From positions 18,068 to 82,067 of the forward strand of contig PWOI01000196.1 of assembly GCA_003557485.1 (NCBI GenBank): a stretch of 64,000 nt of DNA, read 5' to 3'. Each line of letters opens with the position of its first letter. The first letter of the stretch is position 1. The notes beneath the pieces are model-generated. The model saw nothing but the letters and a program-made list of their open reading frames with translations. It was not told where the DNA came from and ran no database searches. Source of the DNA: Elusimicrobiota bacterium. GTDB taxonomy: Bacteria > CG03 > SLGR01 > PWQF01. Below, one piece after another: positions 8,593 to 17,804 of the stretch. Made by a program: the position numbers and the translations under genes.

Positions 8593-9609
8593 ATGACTTT
8601 GAGAATAGCTGTAGATGCCCTGGGGGGAGACAAAGCCCCCTCAATTAATATAGAAGGGGCTGTTGAAGCGCTCCGGCCCGGCGGGCCGGGCAGCGCGGCG
8701 GGGAAACAGAAAGTTGAAATAATACTTGTCGGCCGCAAAGATGAAATAAAAGAAGCACTTTCACTTCACGGGGCTTCAACTCTTCCAATTGAGATAGAGC
8801 ACGCGACCCAGGTTGTTGAGATGGATGATGCTCCGACAGCAGCTACACGCCTTAAACCAGATTCTTCAATTTCTGTGGGCATTAAGCTTCTTAAAGAAGG
8901 AAGGGCAGACGCCTTTATCTCTGCAGGCAATTCGGGAGCAATGATGACGGCGGCAGTAATGAATCTGGGCCGGCTCAAGGGAGTAAAAAGGCCTGCAATA
9001 GCTACGGTTTTTCCTACGGTTAAGGACCCCTGTATTATTGTTGATGTCGGAGCAAATGCCGAATGCAAGCCCCGGCACCTCTTTCAGTTTGCGGCTATGG
9101 GGGAGTGCTATGTTAAATATGTCTTTAAAAAAAGAATCCCCCGCATAGGCCTTCTCAGTATGGGTCATGAGGAAGGAAAAGGAAACACACTTACCAGAAC
9201 TGCCTACGGGCTTTTAATGGAAAGCGACATGAACTTCATAGGCAACATAGAGGGGGGGGATATAATAAAAGGTGTTGCCGATGTTGTGGTATGCGACGGT
9301 TTTGTAGGCAATGTCGTTCTCAAGTTTGGAGAGAACGCCGCCCGGCTTCTTTTTGAAAAACTGAAGAGCGAGCTCCATAAAGGACTTTTTAGAAAAGCAG
9401 GAGCCAGGATACTTAAGGGAGCCTTTAACAGCGTTAAGAAAGAGGTTTTATACGAAGAGGTAGGCGGTGCGCCGCTGCTGGGTGTTAACGGTACCTGTAT
9501 AATATGCCACGGCTCTTCCAATTCCCTGGCTATAAGGAACGCCATTAACGCTGCGGCAGAGGCTGTTGAACAGGACTTGAATAAGCATATAGAGGAAAAG
9601 CTGGGATGA
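8593..9609 (+). CDS. plsX: Phosphate acyltransferase PlsX
   Basis: 338 residues, normal for PlsX. It makes acyl-phosphate from acyl-ACP for the PlsY step of phospholipid synthesis; plsY is present at 52010. Seen: the N-terminal AVDALGGDKAPSINIEGAVEA, the ISAGNSGAMM motif, and C-terminal GAPLLGVNGTCIICHGSS. Peripheral cytoplasmic enzyme. It follows rpmF by 24 bases and overlaps fabH by 4 bases. Confidence 0.95.
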   Translation: MTLRIAVDALGGDKAPSINIEGAVEALRPGGPGSAAGKQKVEIILVGRKDEIKEALSLHGASTLPIEIEHATQVVEMDDAPTAATRLKPDSSISVGIKLLKEGRADAFISAGNSGAMMTAAVMNLGRLKGVKRPAIATVFPTVKDPCIIVDVGANAECKPRHLFQFAAMGECYVKYVFKKRIPRIGLLSMGHEEGKGNTLTRTAYGLLMESDMNFIGNIEGGDIIKGVADVVVCDGFVGNVVLKFGENAARLLFEKLKSELHKGLFRKAGARILKGAFNSVKKEVLYEEVGGAPLLGVNGTCIICHGSSNSLAIRNAINAAAEAVEQDLNKHIEEKLG

Positions 9610-10586
9610 AAAAAGTAAAGATCACCGGAACGGGTTCCTGTCTGCCCGAAAAAATTCTGACCAATAGGGATCTTGAGAAAATGGTTGAAACCTCGGATGA
9701 GTGGATAACCAAAAGGACCGGTATAAAAGAAAGGCGAATTGCTGCAGAGGGTGAAGCGGCAAGCGACCTTGGCTGCCGCGCGGCGGAAAAAGCCATAAAG
9801 GCAGCAGGTGTGGATGCTCAGGAAATAGACCTTATAATATGCGCAACCATTACTCCCGATATGGTTTTTCCTGCTACAGCCTGCCTCATACAGGAGAAAC
9901 TTGGAATAGAAGAAGCGGCGGCCTTTGACGTTGAAGCGGCCTGCACCGGGTTTATAACTGCCCTTTCCGTCGCTGAAGGAATGCTGTCTACCGGAAACTA
10001 CAACAATGCGCTTGTAGTTGCCAGTGAGATACTTTCCCGAATAACAGACTGGCAGGACCGTTCCACCTGTGTGCTTTTCGGGGACGGGGCGGGAGCTGCC
10101 GTTCTTTCGTGCGCAGAAGGCGAAACAGGGATACTTTCAACTCACCTGGGAGCTTCGGGAGCCTACTGGGATCTACTCAGTTTGCCGGCAGGAGGGTCTC
10201 TGAGGCCGGCTTCACGCGAAACTGTTGACGGCCGGCTGCATTATATGCGGATGGAAGGAAACAAGGTTTTTAAAATAGCAGTACAGAAAATGGCTGAAGG
10301 TTCTCGGGCATCCCTTCAGAAAGCAGGACTGGGGATAGAAGACATAAAAATTATTGTCCCCCATCAGGCAAACCTCAGGATAATAAAGGCGCTTGCAAAA
10401 AAACTTGAGCTTGATATGGAAAAGATTTACGTTAATATAGTCGGGTACGGTAATATGTCAGCCGCCACAACCGCGGTGGGGCTTGATGAGATTATAAGAA
10501 AAGGCCTTGCTTCCGAAGGAGATATAATCCAGCTTGTTGCCTTCGGGGGAGGGCTTACCTGGGGCGCGGCTACAGTGAGGCTGTAA
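9606..10586 (+). CDS. fabH: 3-oxoacyl-ACP synthase III (KAS III)
   Basis: 326 residues. It starts fatty-acid synthesis by condensing acetyl-CoA with malonyl-ACP. The catalytic triad is visible: C113 in EAACTGF, the histidine in PHQANLRI, and the asparagine in GYGNMSAATT. The N-terminus includes the family segment TSDEWITKRTGIKERR. It starts inside the plsX stop (ATGA) and its TAA overlaps the fabD ATG by one base, so translation is tightly coupled through the cluster. Confidence 0.96.
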   Translation: MKKVKITGTGSCLPEKILTNRDLEKMVETSDEWITKRTGIKERRIAAEGEAASDLGCRAAEKAIKAAGVDAQEIDLIICATITPDMVFPATACLIQEKLGIEEAAAFDVEAACTGFITALSVAEGMLSTGNYNNALVVASEILSRITDWQDRSTCVLFGDGAGAAVLSCAEGETGILSTHLGASGAYWDLLSLPAGGSLRPASRETVDGRLHYMRMEGNKVFKIAVQKMAEGSRASLQKAGLGIEDIKIIVPHQANLRIIKALAKKLELDMEKIYVNIVGYGNMSAATTAVGLDEIIRKGLASEGDIIQLVAFGGGLTWGAATVRL

Positions 10587-11506
10587 TGAGTGAAAAATGT
10601 TTTATATTCCCCGGTCAGGGAAGCCAGAAGGCCGGGATGGGGAAGGAATTTTACGAAACCGGCGATACCTCCCGGCGTATCTGGGAAGAGGCCGGAGAGA
10701 TACTCGGAACCGATCTGAAGAATACTGTATTTGAAGGTCCTGAAGAGAAACTCAGGCAGACAGCGGTTACCCAGCCGGCAGTTTACATAACTGAAATCAT
10801 TATACTGAATGCCCTTATTGAGGCAGGAATAACCCCGGCCGCCTGCGCGGGGCACAGCCTGGGAGAATACGCAGCGGCGGCGGCATCCGGGGCAGTAAAC
10901 TGGCAGACCGGCCTTAAACTTGTAAAGGAAAGGGCCCGTATCTTTGAGAAGGAATCCTCCCTGAAACCCGGAGGAATGATAGCTGCCATAGGGGCTGAAG
11001 AGCAGGAACTTTCGGGTATACTGGATTCGTTTGACGGGGTAGCGGAAATAGTTAACTATAACTGCCCCGGCCAACTTGTTCTCAGCGCGGAAAAAAAGAT
11101 ATTTCAGGACGTTCTGAAAGCTGTTGGAGAAAAAGCAAAGATGGCTGTTGAGCTTGAAGTAAGCGGGGCATTTCATTCCTCGCTGATGAATGATGCCGCT
11201 CTTGAAATGAAAGAGATTATAATGGCTGCGGAAATCTCCGATCCGCAGATACCTTTTTATGTCAATTACAGCGGCGTCCGTATGGAAGATGCCGGTCAGG
11301 TCCGCGAGGCTCTTGCAAGGCAGGTTAACTCTCCGGTCAAGTGGATAGATACTATTGAAAACATAAAGAAGGATTTCCCGGAAGCTTTATTTTTTGAAGC
11401 CGGGCCCGGCAATGTGCTTAAAGGACTGCTTAGAAGAATTGACAGGGGATTACAGGTGAAAAATATATCCCGGCCGCAGGATATAGAGAGGGAGATTCAG
11501 CAATGA
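10586..11506 (+). CDS. fabD: Malonyl-CoA:ACP transacylase
   Basis: 306 residues. It loads malonyl groups onto ACP. Seen: the N-terminal FPGQGSQKAGMG, the nucleophile S91 in AGHSLGEYAA, and SGAFHSSLM containing the catalytic histidine. The C-terminal part has the usual GPGNVLKGL. Its start codon shares a base with the fabH stop and its end overlaps fabG by 4 bases. Confidence 0.96.
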   Translation: MSEKCFIFPGQGSQKAGMGKEFYETGDTSRRIWEEAGEILGTDLKNTVFEGPEEKLRQTAVTQPAVYITEIIILNALIEAGITPAACAGHSLGEYAAAAASGAVNWQTGLKLVKERARIFEKESSLKPGGMIAAIGAEEQELSGILDSFDGVAEIVNYNCPGQLVLSAEKKIFQDVLKAVGEKAKMAVELEVSGAFHSSLMNDAALEMKEIIMAAEISDPQIPFYVNYSGVRMEDAGQVREALARQVNSPVKWIDTIENIKKDFPEALFFEAGPGNVLKGLLRRIDRGLQVKNISRPQDIEREIQQ

Positions 11507-12228
11507 GTGATAAAAAAACAGCCGTCGTAACCGGCGGGGCTATGGGGATAGGAAAAGCGATTTCCGAAAGGCTGAAAAAAGCCGGCTGCGATATTGTCAT
11601 AATAGATGTCGATGAGGAAAAAGCCTCATCTGCAGCTTCCGAACTGGAAGGGACTTATCATGTATGCGATGTAAGTGATTCTGAACAGGTGAACGAAACA
11701 GTAGATAAAATTATTGAAAATAACGGCAAAATAGATATACTTATCAACAATGCCGGAATAACCGCCGATGCGCTCATGATGAGAATGAAAGAAAATGACT
11801 GGGACCGCGTAATTGGGATTAACCTTAAGGGTGTCTTTAATTTTATGGGCGCTGTTCTTAAAAAATCAATGATGAGAAACAAAAGCGGTTCCATAGTTAA
11901 TATCGCTTCAATAGTAGGTATTATAGGGAATCCGGGTCAGGCCAACTATTCGGCATCAAAAGCCGGGGTGATAGCTCTTACAAAAACAGCGGCAAAGGAA
12001 TCGGCGACTCGGGGAATAAGGGTAAACGCTATAGCGCCGGGTTTCATAGAAACAAGAATGACTTCAGATCTTCCTGATAAGGTTAAGGAAGAGTTTTTGA
12101 GGAATATACCTATGAAAAGAATGGGTACGGGAGAGGAAGTAGCTGCTGCGGTTGAATTCCTGGCCCTTGAAAATTCATCATACATAACGGGACAGGTAAT
12201 AATACTTGACGGCGGGATGGTAATGTAA
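11503..12228 (+). CDS. fabG: 3-oxoacyl-ACP reductase
   Basis: 241 residues, a short-chain dehydrogenase. It reduces 3-oxoacyl-ACP with NADPH. Seen: the cofactor motif TGGAMGIG (10-17), NNAG (82-85), the catalytic S136, and YSASK (Y149, K153). The C-terminus ITGQVIILDGGMVM is typical for FabG. It lies between fabD and acpP. Confidence 0.96.
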   Translation: MSDKKTAVVTGGAMGIGKAISERLKKAGCDIVIIDVDEEKASSAASELEGTYHVCDVSDSEQVNETVDKIIENNGKIDILINNAGITADALMMRMKENDWDRVIGINLKGVFNFMGAVLKKSMMRNKSGSIVNIASIVGIIGNPGQANYSASKAGVIALTKTAAKESATRGIRVNAIAPGFIETRMTSDLPDKVKEEFLRNIPMKRMGTGEEVAAAVEFLALENSSYITGQVIILDGGMVM

Positions 12229-12260
12229 ATTTAAAGTAAAGGGAGTAAGGAGGAACAAAA

Positions 12261-12500
12261 ATGTCATCAGTAGAAGAAAGAGTAAAGGAAATTATCGCGG
12301 AAGAGCTCGGTGTTGATCAGAGTGAAGTGACCGAAGAGGCGTCATTTTTAAATGACCTCGGTGCTGATTCTCTTGATACCGTAGAGATAGTTATGAGGCT
12401 CGAAGAGGAATTTGACCAGGAAATTCCGGATGAAGAAGCGGAAAAACTGGACACAGTCGGAAAAGCCATCGATTATATAAAAGGAAAAATAGGCAGCTAA
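12261..12500 (+). CDS. acpP: Acyl carrier protein
   Basis: 79 residues, acidic. The phosphopantetheine attachment serine is S37 in [11 protein letters not shown] clear AAGGAGG ribosome-binding site lies 7-14 bases upstream of the ATG, stronger than those of its neighbours, consistent with the high ACP demand of fatty-acid and lipid A synthesis. A hairpin just downstream (12515-12564) may raise acpP over fabF expression. Confidence 0.97.
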   Translation: MSSVEERVKEIIAEELGVDQSEVTEEASFLNDLGADSLDTVEIVMRLEEEFDQEIPDEEAEKLDTVGKAIDYIKGKIGS

Positions 12501-12514
12501 TTACTGTTTTACAG

Positions 12515-12564
12515 AAACCCTTTAGTATGTGTTCCGGGCAGGTTTATCCCGGAACAGGGTTTTT
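12515..12564 (+). terminator. Hairpin with T-run between acpP and fabF (attenuator or partial terminator)
   Basis: A perfect 8-base inverted repeat, GTTCCGGG (12531-12538) and CCCGGAAC (12548-12555), with a 9-base loop. An outer pair AAACCCT (12515-12521) and AGGGTTT (12556-12562) extends it, and five Ts follow from 12560. This has intrinsic-terminator layout with a short T-run, suggesting partial termination or 3'-end stabilisation after acpP. Confidence 0.6.
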
Positions 12565-12590
12565 GAAATACAGAAAACGGAGAATATAAA

Positions 12591-13835
12591 ATGACTAAAA
12601 GGAGAGTTGTCATAACCGGTACGGGAGTGCTTACGCCGATAGGTTCCGATATCAGGGAATTCTGGAATTCACTTATTGAGGGGAAAAACGGTGTAGGGCA
12701 GATTACGAAATTTGACGCATCGGAATATTCGACTACAATTGCGGCCGAGATAAAGGACTTTAATCCGGAGAATTTCGGAATAGACCCGAAAAAAGCCAAG
12801 CGGCTTGATATATTTATTCTCTATGCCCTGGCTGCTTGTCGGGAGGCTTTTCAGACGAGCGGTATTGAAACGGAAAAAGAAGACCCCTTCCGTATGGGAG
12901 TAGTTGTGGGCAGCGGTATAGGCGGCCTTCAGTTAATAGAACAGGAAAAAACCAAGCTGATAGAGAGAGGGCCCAGGAGAGTAAGCCCTTTTCTTATTCC
13001 CGGAATGATAATTGATATGGTCGCCGGTGAAGTCGCTATGCAGTACGGGTTTATGGGTCCGAATTACGGGGTAGTCAGCGCCTGCGCCTCCAGCGCCCAC
13101 GCGATCGGGGATGCTATGCGCATGATACAGTACGGTGACGCTGATGTAATAATAACCGGCGGAAGCGAGGCTTCTGTAACCCAGCTCGGGCTTGCGGGTT
13201 TCTGTTCGGCGAAAGCCCTTTCAAAACGGAATGATGAGCCACAGAAAGCGTCGCGGCCTTTTGACGCCCAGAGGGACGGATTTGTTATGGGAGAGGGTGC
13301 GGGGTTTCTTGTTCTTGAAGAGCTTGAACATGCAAAAAAACGCGGAGCCGAGATACTGGCCGAGGTCAGGGGCTACGGAGCCACCGCCGATGCCTATCAT
13401 ATGACTGCGCCACATCCTGAAGGAGCCGGAGGCATAGCTGCAATGAAAGCGGCGATAAGGGATGCGGAACTTGATATTTCCGAAATAGATTATATCAACG
13501 CTCACGGGACATCAACGGAGCTGAACGATAAAATAGAAACAATGGTTATAAAAAAAGTGCTCGGTGAAAGGGCCCTGGAAATACCCGTTTCTTCAACTAA
13601 GTCAATGACAGGCCACCTTCTCGGGGCTGCAGGCGCTGTAGAATCAATCGCCCTTATAAAATCAATAAAGGAAGGAATAGTTCATCCTACTATAAATTAC
13701 GAGAATCCTGATCCCGAATGTGATCTTGATTATGTTCCCAATGAGGCGCGAGAGCATAAAGTCCGCGCCGCTCTTACAAATTCACTGGGTTTCGGAGGGC
13801 ACAACGCTACTCTTCTGTTCTCGGAGTTTAAGTGA
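12591..13835 (+). CDS. fabF: 3-oxoacyl-ACP synthase II
   Basis: 414 residues. It elongates acyl-ACP chains. Seen: the catalytic C165 in VSACASSAH, the histidine motifs NAHGTSTELND and TGHLLGAAGA, and the C-terminal NSLGFGGHNATL. It is separated from acpP by a 90-base gap holding a hairpin, and from rnc by a 66-base gap with a smaller hairpin. Confidence 0.96.
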   Translation: MTKRRVVITGTGVLTPIGSDIREFWNSLIEGKNGVGQITKFDASEYSTTIAAEIKDFNPENFGIDPKKAKRLDIFILYALAACREAFQTSGIETEKEDPFRMGVVVGSGIGGLQLIEQEKTKLIERGPRRVSPFLIPGMIIDMVAGEVAMQYGFMGPNYGVVSACASSAHAIGDAMRMIQYGDADVIITGGSEASVTQLGLAGFCSAKALSKRNDEPQKASRPFDAQRDGFVMGEGAGFLVLEELEHAKKRGAEILAEVRGYGATADAYHMTAPHPEGAGGIAAMKAAIRDAELDISEIDYINAHGTSTELNDKIETMVIKKVLGERALEIPVSSTKSMTGHLLGAAGAVESIALIKSIKEGIVHPTINYENPDPECDLDYVPNEAREHKVRAALTNSLGFGGHNATLLFSEFK

Positions 13836-13872
13836 TTCAAGAAAACTTTCCTTCTCCATAAAAGGCAGGTAT

Positions 13873-13889
13873 TTCCGGATACGCCGGAA
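13873..13889 (+). other. Short perfect hairpin in the rnc leader
   Basis: TTCCGG (13873-13878) and CCGGAA (13884-13889) form a 6-base stem with a 5-base loop, 12 bases before the rnc start codon. It could be a weak terminator for fabF or an RNA structure in the RNase III leader. RNase III is known to cut its own leader in E. coli; the link here is only suggestive. Confidence 0.4.
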
Positions 13890-13901
13890 TCATTTAGTTT
13901 T

Positions 13902-14606
13902 ATGAGAGAAAGAAAAAATTCAAAAGCTGTCCGCGAACTTGAGAAAAAACTTGGTTTTAAATTTTCGGATAAATCATTGCTGGAGAGGGCCCTACTGCAC
14001 AGATCGTATTCGTCCCAGCACAACATAGAGAAGGATAACGAAAGACTGGAGTTCCTGGGGGACAGTATTCTTAATGCTGCCGTAAGCCGGATGCTTTTCA
14101 AAAAATTTCCCGGAAAAGACGAGGGGGAACTCACAAAAATAAGGGCTAAGCTTGTTTCAGGGGAATCACTCCGGGAATGGGCGGAAAAAATAGATCTTGA
14201 AGAATATATTTCGCTGGGGATGCAGACGAAAAAAAACTCTGAGAGAGGACGGAACAGGATAGCTGTTAACGCTCTTGAGGCGGTTTTCGGGGCGATGTTT
14301 CTGGATAAAGGCTTTAAAAAAACCGCCGCTTTTATAGAAAAGAATTTGAAAGACCGGGATTTTCGCCCCATAATGGATTTTAAGTCCGCTTTGCAGGAGG
14401 TTACGGTGGGCAGGACAGGAGAGCTCCCAGAGTATGAAACACTGTCTCACGATGGCCCGCCCGGACAAAAAGTATTTAAGGTTATAGTGAAGATTGACGG
14501 AAAAATAATGGGAACGGGCAGCGGCTCTACAAAAAAAGCAGCCCAGCAGGAGGCGGCAAAAGAAGCCGCCGAAAAATTAAACCAGGAGGATAAAAAAGAT
14601 GAATGA
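13902..14606 (+). CDS. rnc: Ribonuclease III
   Basis: 234 residues. It cleaves double-stranded RNA in rRNA and mRNA processing. Seen: the RNase III signature NERLEFLGDSILNAAV, the second catalytic acid region NALEAVFGAMFLDKG, and a C-terminal dsRNA-binding domain (from about residue 158 to the end, with GTGSGSTKKAAQQEAAKEAA). The fabF-rnc order is common in bacteria. It overlaps the acyl-CoA dehydrogenase gene by 8 bases. Confidence 0.96.
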   Translation: MRERKNSKAVRELEKKLGFKFSDKSLLERALLHRSYSSQHNIEKDNERLEFLGDSILNAAVSRMLFKKFPGKDEGELTKIRAKLVSGESLREWAEKIDLEEYISLGMQTKKNSERGRNRIAVNALEAVFGAMFLDKGFKKTAAFIEKNLKDRDFRPIMDFKSALQEVTVGRTGELPEYETLSHDGPPGQKVFKVIVKIDGKIMGTGSGSTKKAAQQEAAKEAAEKLNQEDKKDE

Positions 14607-15765
14607 ATGGCAGTTAACTGAAGACCAGAAAATGATGCGGGATCTCGCCCGCCAGATAGCGCAGGAAAAAGTGAAACCTGTTCGCGCGGAACTTGACGAA
14701 AAAGGAGAGTTTCCGGCAGAGATAATGAAAGTCCTTGCGGAAAGCGACCTTTTTGCGGTTTTTGTTCCCGAGCAGTACGGAGGGCTGGGAGGCGGCTGCT
14801 TTGAACTTTGCCTTATTACTGAGGAACTTTCAAAAGTCTGTCCCGCTGTTGCGGTAAGTTACGCGGCAAGCGCTCTTGGAGCCTATCCGATACTTCTTTT
14901 TGGAAGCGAGGAACAGAAAAAGAAATACCTGCCGCAGATTGCTTCAGGTGAAAAACTGGCTGCATTCGGCCTCACCGAACCTAACGCCGGCAGTGACGCG
15001 GGAGCGCTTCAGACCACTGCCGAAAAAGACGGAGACAGCTATATCCTCAACGGCAACAAGATTTTCATAACAAACGGCGGCGTAGCTGAGATATATTCTA
15101 TCCTTGCTATGACAGATAAAAGCAAGGGCGCGCGCGGGGCTTCAGTATTTATAGTTGAGAAAGGAACTGAAGGATTTGATTTCGGGAAGAAGGAAGATAA
15201 GCTGGGGATAAGGGCTTCCGTAACCCGTGAGCTTGTTTTTGAAAACTGCCGCGTTCCTGCTGAAAATGTAATAAGAAAAGAGGGGATGGGGTTTATAGTT
15301 GCTATGAAGACCTTTGACAGCTCCAGGCCCGGGATAGGGGCCCAGGCGGTAGGCACGGCGCAGGGCGCCCTGGATGAGGCCGTTGACTATGCAAGGCAGA
15401 GAATACAGTTTGGCCAGCCGATATCTTCATTCCAGGCCGTTAGGCATATGATAGCCGATATGGCCACAAAGATAGAAGCAGCCAGGTCTCTGGTTTACAA
15501 GGCTGCATCTGCAGTTGACAGTGGTATGAAGGATGTCTCCAAGCTAAGCGCAATGGCCAAGCTTTTTGCATCGGATGTGGCGATGGAAGTTACTACCGAT
15601 GCTGTACAGATATTTGGGGGCTACGGATATATGAAAGAATACCCTGCCGAGAAATTCATGCGTGACGCCAAGATTACGCAGATATATGAAGGAACCAACC
15701 AGATCCAGAGAGATGTAATAGGGCTGGAAGTAATTAAAGAATCAACAAAGAAAAAAATAAAATGA
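14599..15765 (+). CDS. Acyl-CoA dehydrogenase (short-chain/butyryl type)
   Basis: 388 residues, full-length FAD-dependent acyl-CoA dehydrogenase. Seen: FGLTEPNAGSDAG and the catalytic base E364 in QIYEGTNQIQR, placed as in short-chain enzymes. The neighbours etfB and etfA, with a ferredoxin-fused EtfA, suggest a bifurcating complex like butyryl-CoA dehydrogenase/EtfAB or caffeyl-CoA reductase CarCDE. It would then reduce an enoyl-CoA with NADH while reducing ferredoxin. The exact substrate cannot be read from sequence. Overlaps etfB by 4 bases. Confidence 0.92.
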   Translation: MNEWQLTEDQKMMRDLARQIAQEKVKPVRAELDEKGEFPAEIMKVLAESDLFAVFVPEQYGGLGGGCFELCLITEELSKVCPAVAVSYAASALGAYPILLFGSEEQKKKYLPQIASGEKLAAFGLTEPNAGSDAGALQTTAEKDGDSYILNGNKIFITNGGVAEIYSILAMTDKSKGARGASVFIVEKGTEGFDFGKKEDKLGIRASVTRELVFENCRVPAENVIRKEGMGFIVAMKTFDSSRPGIGAQAVGTAQGALDEAVDYARQRIQFGQPISSFQAVRHMIADMATKIEAARSLVYKAASAVDSGMKDVSKLSAMAKLFASDVAMEVTTDAVQIFGGYGYMKEYPAEKFMRDAKITQIYEGTNQIQRDVIGLEVIKESTKKKIK

Positions 15766-16547
15766 ATATAGTAGTCTGCATAAAACAGGTCCCGGATACT
15801 ACAGAGGTAAAAATAAATCCCGAAACCAATACCCTTATTAGGGAAGGGGTTGAGTCTATAATAAATCCGTTTGATACCTATGCTATAGAAGAGGGTATCA
15901 GGATAAAAGAGAAACTCAACGGTGAGGTTACGGCTCTTTCAATGGGCCCGCCGCAGGCAGAGGAATCTCTTCGTCAGGCGGTAGCTCTTGGAGCTGACAA
16001 GGGGGTGCTTCTTACTGACCGGAATTTTGCCGGTTCCGATACCTGGGCTACAGCCTATACACTGGCCAGGGGAATAAAGAAACTGAAAGATGTAGACCTT
16101 GTTATATGCGGGAAACAGGCCATAGACGGGGATACGGCCCAGGTAGGGCCGGGGATAGCCGAGTTTATGGGAATTCCCTGTATAACATATGTCAGGAAGA
16201 TTGAAGAAATAGACGAAAATAAAATGAGGGTCCACAGGATGATGGAGGGAGGCTATCATATAATAGATGTGCCTCTGCCGGCGCTTATTACGGTTGTGAA
16301 GGAAATAAACGAACCGCGTATGCCTTCACTCCGGGGCAAGATGAATGCCCGAAAGGCCGAAATAGAAAAATGGACCGCGGCCGACATCGCTTGCGAAGTC
16401 AACAATATAGGACAGATGGGTTCACCCACGTGGGTTGATAAGATATTTGCTCCCCCCAGGAGGGAAAAAGGAGTAATTTTCAAGGGTGAGCCCGCCGAGT
16501 CTGCCGGCAAACTGATAGAAGCTCTTAAGGAAAAGAAGATAGTATAA
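15762..16547 (+). CDS. etfB: Electron transfer flavoprotein beta subunit
   Basis: 261 residues. Seen: the N-terminal CIKQVPDTTEVKI, then CGKQAIDGDTAQVGP, a segment kept in EtfB, and the C-terminal SLRGKMNARKAEI. It pairs with EtfA and carries electrons for the dehydrogenase upstream. Its last base is shared with the etfA start. Confidence 0.94.
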   Translation: MNIVVCIKQVPDTTEVKINPETNTLIREGVESIINPFDTYAIEEGIRIKEKLNGEVTALSMGPPQAEESLRQAVALGADKGVLLTDRNFAGSDTWATAYTLARGIKKLKDVDLVICGKQAIDGDTAQVGPGIAEFMGIPCITYVRKIEEIDENKMRVHRMMEGGYHIIDVPLPALITVVKEINEPRMPSLRGKMNARKAEIEKWTAADIACEVNNIGQMGSPTWVDKIFAPPRREKGVIFKGEPAESAGKLIEALKEKKIV

Positions 16548-17764
16548 TGCCTATTAAAATAATTTCAGATAAGTGTTCGGGTTGTACGAAATGTGTACAG
16601 GCGTGTCCTTTTGATGTCATAGAAATGAAATCAAGAGAGGAAACGGGACAACCCCATCCCAGGTTCAAAAAAATAGCTTTTATAAATGAAGGCTGCAATC
16701 TCTGTGGGGCCTGCGAGCCTGAATGCCCGTTTGATGCCATAGAAATAACCAAAGAAGAAAAAAAGCCCAGGGTAGCTCTGGATGAATATAAGAATATCTG
16801 GGTCTTTGCCGAGCAGAAAAACGGCGAAATAGAGGAAGTTGGTTTGGAGCTATTAGGGAAAGGCCGCCAGCTTGCCGATAAGAGAGGCTGTTCCCTTGCC
16901 GCAGTGCTGCTGGGAGACGGAGTAAAAGGAAAAGCCGGTGAGCTTATATCCCACGGCGCCGATACGGTCTATGTTATGGAAGATGGGATGCTTAAAGATT
17001 TCCTTGACGAGCCGTATACCGCCGCTATGCAGTATCTGATAGAAAAGTATAAGCCTGAAACAGTTTTAATGGGAGCCACTACAATAGGAAGGGCTTTTGC
17101 TTCCAGGCTGGCTGCAAGGATAGTGACAGGGTTGACTGCCGACTGCACAGAACTTGATGTAGATAGCTCAAGCGGGCTTCTTCACCAGACCCGCCCGGCC
17201 TTTGGCGGCAACATAATGGCAACTATTTTTACCGAGCACCACAGGCCCCAGATGGCTACTGTGCGCCATAAGGTTTTTAAGCCTATTCCTTCTGACGGGA
17301 GCCGCAAAGGTGAAATTGTTGAGGAGAAATACCCTGGAAAATTCACCTCGCTTTCCAGAGTGGTTGAGTTTATAAAAGACGAAACACAGCAAGTAAATCT
17401 TGCCGATGCAGATATTATAGTTTCGGGGGGAAGAGGAATGGGTAAACCGGAAAATTTTAATCTTATAAAAGATCTTGCCGACGCGCTGGGAGGCGCAGTA
17501 GGGTCATCCAGGGCCGCAGTTGATGCGGGATGGATCCCGTACTCCCACCAGGTGGGCCAGACCGGAAGAACCGTGGCTCCCAAAATATATGTGGCAGTCG
17601 GCATATCAGGAGCTATTCAGCACCAGGTAGGTATGAATTCTTCGGATACCATAATAGCAATAAATAAGGATGAAAACGCTCCTATTTTTGATATAGCCAG
17701 TTATGGTATAGTCGGGGATCTTTTTGAAGTTGTTCCGCAGCTTATTAAGCAGCTTAAAGATTAA
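16547..17764 (+). CDS. etfA: Electron transfer flavoprotein alpha subunit with N-terminal 2x[4Fe-4S] ferredoxin domain
   Basis: 405 residues. The first ~65 carry two [4Fe-4S] sites (C10/13/16/20 and C50/53/56/60), then the EtfA domain with the FAD-binding C-terminal segment SHQVGQTGRTVAPK and GISGAIQHQVG. Plain EtfA lacks the ferredoxin part. The fused form is known from CarE of Acetobacterium and similar bifurcating Etfs. It likely delivers low-potential electrons to ferredoxin. Ends the three-gene operon; a 40-base gap follows. Confidence 0.93.
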   Translation: MPIKIISDKCSGCTKCVQACPFDVIEMKSREETGQPHPRFKKIAFINEGCNLCGACEPECPFDAIEITKEEKKPRVALDEYKNIWVFAEQKNGEIEEVGLELLGKGRQLADKRGCSLAAVLLGDGVKGKAGELISHGADTVYVMEDGMLKDFLDEPYTAAMQYLIEKYKPETVLMGATTIGRAFASRLAARIVTGLTADCTELDVDSSSGLLHQTRPAFGGNIMATIFTEHHRPQMATVRHKVFKPIPSDGSRKGEIVEEKYPGKFTSLSRVVEFIKDETQQVNLADADIIVSGGRGMGKPENFNLIKDLADALGGAVGSSRAAVDAGWIPYSHQVGQTGRTVAPKIYVAVGISGAIQHQVGMNSSDTIIAINKDENAPIFDIASYGIVGDLFEVVPQLIKQLKD

Positions 17765-17774
17765 TAAGCCGAGG

Positions 17775-17780
17775 TATAAT
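17775..17780 (+). promoter_or_regulatory. Candidate -10 element before the 17805 gene
   Basis: A perfect TATAAT lies 24 bases before the ATG at 17805, in the only gap between etfA and this gene. A matching -35 is not clear (TTAAAG at 17754-17759, spacing 15, lies inside etfA). It may start the transcript for the two envelope genes that follow. Confidence 0.4.
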
Positions 17781-17804
17781 ATTAAATAATACGGTCAGGT
17801 AAAT

